Assembly (NCBI GenBank): GCA_003254925.1
Contig: QANZ01053660.1
Coordinates: 248,001-312,000, forward strand
Length of the DNA: 64,000 nt
Origin: Chamaecrista fasciculata
Lineage: Eukaryota; Streptophyta; Magnoliopsida; Fabales; Fabaceae
Direction: 5' to 3'
How positions within the stretch are numbered: position 1 is the first letter of the stretch; every line of letters starts with the position of its first letter. The position numbers and the translations under genes were made by a program. The notes below the pieces were generated by a model. That model made no database searches. It saw nothing but the letters and a program-made list of their open reading frames with translations, and was not told where the DNA came from. Positions 56,754-64,000 of this stretch are shown piece after piece.

Positions 56754-57270
56754 GAAGTTAAGGTTGTCAGCAAAACAGAGCCCTGGGGAAGTTGATTTGC
56801 TGATCCTTCTGAATCTCATTTTTGTAATGAACTGATCAAAGCAAGGCGAGGAATTCCTGATGCAGGTTCAAGTTTAAGCAAGTATATATATATATAATGG
56901 TGTGTTCAGAATTATCACATTTTGTCTTTTGTTTTCAGCAAGATAACTTTATCTTTTGATAGTTGGTTAGTAAGACAGAATGCGCCTATGAGGTTTGACT
57001 GTACTTTGAGCCATTTTGTTTTCAATATGTGAGGCTCAGATGTTCTAGCCTATGAGGTTTGACTGTACTTAAGGTCCCTTAAGTTGAGATCTCTATTTAT
57101 CACCTTTTTGAGTTTTCAGTGAACGCTAAGTAACACGTTCCATTTATTCAGGCCAAAAAAAATAAAGTAACACGTTCCATTTTAATTTATCCGGAGAAAA
57201 AAAATCATAATACAAAAAGCCCGTATAAAATAGAACATAGAAGGCTAAAAGCAAGTGAATATTGATTTAC
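56754..57270. other. 3' flank of the DnaJ gene
   Basis: No gene. A short direct repeat 'cctatgaggtttgactgtac' occurs twice (about 56983 and 57050), as does 'agtaacacgttccattt' (57129 and 57167). Confidence 0.5.
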
Positions 57271-57742
57271 GGCCAAAGTCATATTTTGGTCCTTCATGTT
57301 TGCTTAAAGTTTCAATTTGGTCCCTCATGTTTGTTCTAAGTTCCATTTTGATTTCTCAAGTTTTTTTTGTTCTGTTTTGGTCCCTCAAGTTTTTAAAAAG
57401 TTTCAACGTTAGTCCCTAACTAGCTAACTCTTTTTCATCCACTTTTTCTGTTAAAAAAAAGAAAAAAAAATTATCTTTCATCTCCAAACAATTTTGTTCT
57501 CTTACAAAAGGGAAGGACCTTAATGCAAAAGAGTAAAATTGTTGGAAACTTGAGGGACCAAAACGGGATGGAAAAAACTTGAAAAACTTGAGGGACCAAA
57601 ACGGAACGAAAAAACTTGAAAAACTTGAGGGATCAAAACAGAACCTTGAACAAACATGAGGGACGAAAAAGGAACAAAAAAAATTTGAGGGACCAAAACA
57701 AAACCTTGAGCAAACATGAGGGACCAAAATAAGACTTTAGCC
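57271..57742. mobile_element. Mutator-like foldback element, same family as 29114-30123
   Basis: Ends GGCCAAAGTCATATTTTGGT and, on the right, GGCTAAAGTCTTATTTTGGT on the other strand. Each arm is made of several units with 'tttggtccctcatgttt' or its inverse. Flanks TTGATTTAC (57262-57270) and TTATTTTAC (57743-57751) look like an aged 9-base duplication (7 of 9 equal). Non-coding; it lies only 50 bases from a tRNA gene. Confidence 0.75.
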
Positions 57743-57791
57743 TTATTTTACGGTGTCCAAAAGAAAAAATTGAAACAAAACCGAAATGTAG

Positions 57792-57863
57792 GGGGCATTC
57801 CGAGAATTGAACTCGGGACCTCTCGCACCCTAAGCGAGAATCATACCACTAGACCAAATGCCC
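57792..57863 (-). tRNA. tRNA-Pro (anticodon AGG)
   Basis: On the minus strand the acceptor arms GGGCATT (57857-57863) and AATGCCC (57793-57799) pair perfectly. The anticodon stem CTCGC/GCGAG encloses the loop TTAGGGT (anticodon AGG at 57829-57831), and the T arm is CCGAG-TTCAATT-CTCGG. No intron. The internal promoters are GGTCTAGTGG-like box A and GAGTTCAATTC box B. A nuclear tRNA for proline codons CCU and, through inosine, CCC/CCA. Confidence 0.96.
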
Positions 57864-58121
57864 ATGTTGATAGAATCTTCCAAATTTAAGAATATGTTTT
57901 AAGTTAAGTAGCACTGTATCACCTATTTTGCCTCCAAAAAAACACTAGTCAAACTCGAAATTCCGCAGTAATTTTGCTTCCCATTTCCATGCCCAGCCTC
58001 CCCAGATTCGTGCCTTTTTCTGCTTCCCTTGATTACTCTAACTTCCCTCTTCGTTTGATTTGCTTCATTATGTGCGTCCTGGGTCATTTAGTGTGAAGAC
58101 CACTTGTTTTGTTAGGGTTTA

Positions 58122-61100
58122 ATGGATTATCATGGCAATGATGATCGAACAACTATGTCGACGGACAAGAACCAAATTACAAATGTTGACTACTTCGAGA
58201 CTGAGCTATTTGAGAGCCAATTATCGCCATCTTCATCTAGTAAGTGGTTCTTATTCTTCGGTTATTTTACTTTTCGGGATCATCCGCTAAATTCAGTTTC
58301 TTAAAAAAAATGGAAATTCCACTCAAATGCAACGTCGTGACAATCTTTAAAAAATAATTAAAAAAAAAAAAAGAACAGTATAAGGATCACTGCATTTACA
58401 GTTAATCAAGTCTTCTGAGTGCGATAAAAGATAGCAGTTGCCGAAGGCCAATGGTTGTCAAACCCATTTGAAGCTGTAGCCACAAGAATCCTGCCACTTG
58501 GGAAGTTACTCACGCATGAAGGATGTGTTTTATATCTTCCCGTGGTTTCTATATAATATTACTAATGACTCTCAATTAGTCAAGTTTGGCTAACTTTTTT
58601 ACTAGCTTGTTTATTTTGTGAATTTTTAGGGGGGAAATATTATAATGGGGGTGATGATGAACGGGAGAATTCAGGATGCACACTGTTGCTCGGTGATAAT
58701 ACACATGCAGAAGATGCATTTGAAACCCAACTAGTGACTCTTGCTGGTGAAACTCAACCTTTGGATGATATTGATGGTGTTGAGGACATCAACACTCAAT
58801 TGTTGGATGAGATTATTGAAGCAGATGTCTTCGGCAGTGATGATGATGGAACCGATAGAACGCAAGTTTTGGAGGATGTGGATGACCTGTCTGATGATGA
58901 TGCTCACTACAGAGGCAGTGGCCAATCAGCATATAGCAATGACATCCCATCTGTACCCTTTGCTGGAGATGGTGAAAAGAAATTTGTGGTGCAGACTGAT
59001 GCTATTATTGATGAACGTAACAGTTCAGGTTATGCTGTTATTGATGACCATACCAGTGCAGGTGATCCCTTGTCAACTTTTTCCATGTATTTAAATTTAG
59101 TGACAATTAATTTCTTGATGAACTAGATAAATGTATTAATAATTTGATGTTTTTTAGTTGATGTGAAACTGTTCACAGTATGCATTTATTATGGAGTTAT
59201 GGTTTGGTTTGTGCTACTATTCTAGTTTAGTAAATTGTGCAAGTGCTGCAGTTTTATATATCAATTGTCAAGGTTTTACAAATATCTAATTGTTTATGGT
59301 TGGTCAATTGAAAAGTTACTCACAACTTGCCACTATTATGTGGATTTAGCTGGCTTGCATTTTGTGAAGTTCTTTGTTTCCCCTCGTAAAATCTTATTTC
59401 ACTTCCTTAGGTCCAATGCCACCAAGGTTTACTTTTCTCCCTGCAGAGTCTTTGCAGGAAGCTGGTCTCTCGGCTCGCAATGTGGCTTCCAACCAAGCTA
59501 AGGGTATGATCGATTCTGTTAGGAATACAAGTCAATCACAAGAACCACTTTCTGTAGAGGATGGGAAACCTGGATGTCCTGACATAGTAAAGAAAGTTGA
59601 TCAGGAATATGATCATGGGAAATGGAGTAGGGAAATAGAGGGGTTTATGAATAAAAACAAGTCCCAGGTTGGTAGCTTAGCGATGAGAAAACTTCTTAAT
59701 GATGAATTACCTGTTGAACAAAAAGGATCTTCTCCTAGAAGCAATGAAGGAGAAGACTTGGCCAATTTGCCTATCTATGATGGTGAGTTAGCAGGGTTAA
59801 GCTATGTTAATTCTCAAGAACCTGGAGATTTATCACAGGCCAATGCTCTTGATTTTATAGATAGATTTCTTGAAGATAATATTATGAAACTTGATGAAGA
59901 GGTTGATCATGATAAAAATGTGCAGGAGAAACCAAAATCTCTTCCTAGACCTAGTACAAAAGGGCAACATAGTTTGGCCAAAAGAATTAATGACAGTGGC
60001 ATTGAGGGAAGAACATGTACTTATGACTGGTATGATAATTGTGAGAGTGAAAGAGGAGAGATCTTTGTTAGGAGAAAGAATTTGTTTTACGAAGGTGAAA
60101 GCTGTAGGCAGAAGTCATCTCCTGGTGTCTCAAAAATCAAAGTAAGCGAGCCAAATGAATATGAATATGGTGAAGAACAACTGAGTATTTTTAATAAAAG
60201 AGAGAGTGCTGCCCATTCTGATTCAAGACTATTGATGCAAAATCTTGAAGTTAGAGATAATAATGTACAGGAAACAGCTATAAAATCCACAAGGATCCTT
60301 GACAATGGCTGTGATAAGCAACTTAATATCAATTCCTCTATAGGTCAGTTAGAACCTAATGCTGTGACAGCAGATGCACCGGAAATGCTGGGTGTAGGTT
60401 TAGATACCCAAATGGCTGCTGAAGCTATGGAAGCCTTATGCAACTATGAGGGCACTGTTAGCCTTGATGATAATGGTAGAAGCAGTTTAACAGAGCCACC
60501 TAGTTGCTCTGCTTCAGGAAAAACAAGGCCAATTACCTCAAAGGTACTTTCAAGACAGTATGGCAGGAAAAGGAAATTGAATGATGTAAAATCAAATTTG
60601 CACACCTCAAGTTCAGCAAACAGCTATACTAAAGAATCCAAGCAGCTGTGCCAAAGGGACAATCGGATGAGAAGATCTAAGAGAAGTAAGTTAAATGCCG
60701 AACACAACCAAACTTCCATTTCTGGTGAAAATGATAGCAATTTGCCTTCTAAGAGTATCAAACGAAGGACGTCAACTGGGGTTTTTAAAACACCTCAGTT
60801 TGAGGGATTAAATAGCGGTACTGGCAGTCTGAAGGGACGTGGTATGAGGTCAGTAAACCAAAGGCATTTACAGGATGGACTTTGCTATTTTTCTCCAATT
60901 GCTTCTAGAACCAGACAGTCCTTGGTAATAAATCAATTTGTGAAGCCTGGTAGACCATCTAGAAGTTTTGGAGAAGAGTACAGAGAGGTTGTTTCCCTTA
61001 AGAATAGAATTAGTTGCAATGGCATCCAGGTGTCAAAAGAATCGGTTCTCAAATCTAGTATAGATTGTTCTGATCATTCTGGCATGGATGAAAATACCAA

Positions 61101-63076
61101 ATTGTGTCAGCTGGAAAAGTCTTCCTCGAAGTTTAGTTATGTTGATAATGGCATTATTGTAGATGGATTGGAAATTCCTAGAAGAAGAAGATCCCTTCAG
61201 AGGTTGTCTTGTCATAATAAAGGATCTGAGAATTTGGGTGGCTCTTCCAAATCATCTGCTTGGTCTGAAGATGCTTGGAAATCTATTGCTAAGAAGAGAA
61301 AACTGAGGACTGAGGCTACAAGGGTTGCCAAATCAAACATGAATGGTCAAACTCAATCATCGTCATACAGTAGTTCTATAATATCTTCTATTGACCGAAA
61401 ACAGAGAAAATTATTGGAGTCAATTTTAGATAAGCCAAACCCAGGGGATACTTCTCTCTGTCCTTATGTTGATAAGGATGCAAATCTGAAAACTGACGGA
61501 AAGAAAGACGCAGATTTCATGTTGTCTGCCCAAAGTTTTGAAGACACAACATCGGTGTCATATAACTTGACATCTTCGACTTTAACTAATTTTAAGACAG
61601 CAGAAAAGAGTGCATCACCTCTTTTTATGGGTGACAAATATTACAGAAAATCAGGCAACAAAAATACTTCAAGATCAATCCGTGTGAAAGAATATAGTGG
61701 GGATCGCCATAAAGAACTCCAGAGCCCAAGTGCTGCAGGACCTGAAACTACTACTTCGCCCAAAGATTGCAGGAAAAGAAGGGATATGACTGATGTTCGA
61801 GTTCTGTTTAGCCACCATTTAGATGATGATATAATTAAACATCAGAAAAAGGTACTGTCTGTTTTTTCATTAACTCTTGGGAGCTAAGGCAAGTGCTTTA
61901 ATTTGCTTTGATTTTAATCTGTTGTTTTTTAACCTTATTGCAGATATTAGTGCGGCTTGGGGCTTCTGTAGCATCTTCCATTTCAGATGCAACACACTTC
62001 ATAGCAGATGATTTCGTGCGTACAAGGAATATGTTAGAAGCTATTGCTTCTGGCAAACCAGTGGTGTCACATTTATGGATTGAGAGCTGTGGACAAGCTT
62101 GCTGTTTTATTGATGAGAAAAATTATATATTAAGAGATGCCAGAAAGGAAAAGGAGTTTGGCTTCAGCATGCCAGTGTCACTGGCACGTGCATTCCAGCA
62201 TCCTTTATTGGAGGTCATTTTCTCCCTCATATAATTGAATACATGGCCTACCTGTTGCTTTTGATTAATGTGAATAAAAAATCTGCAGGGTCTTACAGTG
62301 TTGATTACCCCAAATGTTAAACCCGGTAAAGATATTATCTCAAGTTTAGTCAAGGCAGTCCAGGGCCAGGTATTCAGCTTTCTTGTTGTATTTTCATCTT
62401 TCATTTGGTATTTGACTATTTGGATGAAAAGTTAAGCTTAATTCCAACCCAATTTTAGGCAGTGGAGCGAATGGGCAGATCTGTTATGAAGGATGATAAG
62501 ATTCCAGATGATCTGCTTGTCCTATCTTGTGAAGAAGATTACAATGTCTGTGTGCCTTTTCTCGAAAAAGGTTAGTAAATGTCTTCATTAAGTTTTAATT
62601 TAACTATCTATGATATGCACAGAAACGAGACTACCATGTTTTGCACCCGCAGGGGCAGCGATATACAGTTCAGAGCTGTTATTAAGTGGCATAGTTACTC
62701 AGAAGCTGGAGTATGAAAGGTTGGATTGCCTTATCTACTTTGTGTTATTTATGAAGTGAACCTCTCTGTTGAAGGCTGTTTTCACTGTGCATTGGTCAGG
62801 GATCTTTCCCTCGTTTTTTTTTTCCTCCCACTGTAATGCCATAGAACTTAAAGGATGAGTCTAAACTTCTATGATTAGCATGCCGTTTTATAAAGGCAAA
62901 AGAGTATACAACATTTTAAAACTTTATTCATTCTGTAAAAACACTTTTCAACTATGTAAAGTTGTTCATTCTTTTTCAGGCATCAACTATTTGCTGACCA
63001 CGTGAAGAAGACCCGTTCAACCAAATTGTTGAAAAGAGATGGTAGAACCTTTTTCCCTGTAACTAAATCTAAATAA
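58122..63076 (+). CDS. BRCT-domain protein, MDC1/PTIP-like DNA damage mediator
   Basis: Eight exons: 58122-58239, 58630-59061, 59411-61851, 61944-62213, 62289-62369, 62459-62570, 62653-62719 and 62980-63076; 1205 residues, phases consistent. The first exon encodes MDYHGNDDRTTMSTD and VDYFETELFESQLSPSSS. The large exon 3 encodes a long hydrophilic region with basic patches (SRQYGRKRKLND, MRRSKRSKLN), a probable nuclear signal. The C-terminus from about residue 925 carries paired BRCT folds: VRVLFSHHLDDDIIKHQKK/ILVRLGASVASSISDATHFI then GKPVVSHLWIESC (first), and GLTVLITPNVKP followed by DDLLVLSCEEDYNVCVPFLE (second). Tandem BRCT domains bind phosphorylated proteins such as H2AX at DNA breaks. 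The exact orthologue cannot be proven by eye; a plant PTIP/MDC1-like family is the best fit. Confidence 0.85.
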
Positions 63077-63622
63077 CTTCCTTTATCCCTTACCTCTTGT
63101 AAATATTTTCTATTGGACGTACAAACAAACTTCATTGTTTTTTCGCTTGGATAATTTAAATCTGTTTTCTATTCACTCACCCCCTTTCCGTTGTGACAGA
63201 TTTTGTAAAGGTTGTGATGCTTTTATTTTAGGGAGAACTAAAAATGACGGCTAAAATATTTAGTTGTTTACGAAAAAAAATTGGAAAAAAGAAAGTGTTT
63301 AGCATCCAACATTCATGAAAATGTTATAATATATATTGTAAATTGTTATAAATTGCACCTTGGTCTTTACTCTTTAGAGTATCTCCGGAATAATGGTTAA
63401 TTATAAGAAAAAAAAAATTTATAACTTTCTCCTATTATAACAAACAAATGAGGAAATTCAAGTATTTAAGATTTTGCTATTAGATTTTTATTAAGATATA
63501 AATTATTTTTTTTGTCATTCAATATCATCCATACAAGAATTTAACAATTTTCCCATCTCACATTTTTATTAAAAGAAAGGTAAAAATACATTTTTTTCTT
63601 AAATTTACATTAATTTTTAATT
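63077..63622. other. 3' flank of the BRCT gene
   Basis: AT-rich, no open frame of interest, no repeat recognised. Confidence 0.6.
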
Positions 63623-64000
63623 GGCTTAAGTGCACTTTTGGTCCCAAAACTATGACAAAGGTTTCATTTTGGTCCTATAACTTTTTTTGTTGCAATTTTG
63701 GTCCCATAACTATGACAAAGGTTTCATTTTGGTCCCATAACTTTTTTTTTACAATTTTGGTCCCATAATTTCTCTAAAGGTTCCACTGTTAGTCCCTTGG
63801 TGAATTCCATCCATATTTTGCCGTTAAGTATGACATGGCATAGTGACTAGGATCATGATGTGGCAAAATAAGATGAAATGGACTGAAATATGATCTATAT
63901 GCAACATATTAAAACTTATCTATACCCAACCACAATATATACAAAGAGTGGTACTTCCTCTTCCTCGTCAGCCCAACGGGACTTCCTCTTCCTCATTCCG
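63623..64000. mobile_element. Left arm of a foldback element cut by the window edge
   Basis: It starts GGCTTAAGTGCACTTTTGGT and contains two tandem units of about 65 bases ('ggtcccataactatgacaaa' then 'ggtttcattttggtcc'), the same build as the complete foldback elements in this window. The right arm and flanking duplication lie outside. Confidence 0.6.

Overview
This is plant nuclear DNA, almost certainly from a eudicot. It is AT-rich, has many introns, and carries genes whose closest recognisable relatives are Arabidopsis proteins. The species cannot be named from the sequence. All five expressed loci I can support are SPLAYED, two DQD/SDH copies, a DnaJ gene and a BRCT gene (all + strand), plus one tRNA gene on the - strand. 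The space between them is filled with small non-autonomous transposons. Two runs of N (10477-10520 and 36578-36610) and a single N (33151) mark assembly gaps or ambiguities.

Layout. 1-4000 has no gene: a GAC-rich minisatellite, a foldback Mutator-like element with a perfect 9-bp target duplication, and old repeats. About 4180-28190 is a SPLAYED (SYD) type SWI/SNF ATPase, which I model as 39 coding exons and 4055 residues with every splice phase consistent. It has a conserved HSA-ATPase-SnAC core and a huge, fast-evolving acidic C-terminus containing an array of amplified symmetrical exons and a 5-copy coding minisatellite. Two of its introns appear to use GC-AG splicing. One intron holds scrambled chloroplast DNA and another a small Mutator-like element.

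28.6-53.9 kb is a tandem segmental duplication. Block A (about 28.6-42.9 kb) and block B (about 44.2-53.9 kb) each carry a gene for bifunctional 3-dehydroquinate dehydratase/shikimate dehydrogenase, a central enzyme of the shikimate pathway. Block B begins with a relic of SYD coding sequence, which marks where the duplication began. The two blocks act as natural empty sites for each other and date several transposon insertions as later than the duplication. The two enzymes have diverged. The upstream copy has replaced the arginine expected to bind substrate in its dehydratase half, has a Thr-to-Ser change beside the catalytic lysine of its dehydrogenase half, and is six codons shorter in the linker. 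The downstream copy looks intact and has a cluster of AC elements (MYB-type sites) in its promoter/leader. Neither copy shows a chloroplast transit peptide.

54-57 kb holds an intronless DnaJ/DUF3444 protein gene, followed by a Mutator-like element, a tRNA-Pro(AGG) gene on the minus strand, and then an 8-exon gene (58122-63076) for a 1205-residue protein with C-terminal BRCT domains resembling MDC1/PTIP-type DNA damage mediators. The window closes inside the left arm of another foldback element.

The genes do not form a pathway together. The shared theme is local duplication at three scales: coding minisatellite, exon array and gene block. All models are read by eye from splice signals and remembered family sequences; no alignment or transcript was available.
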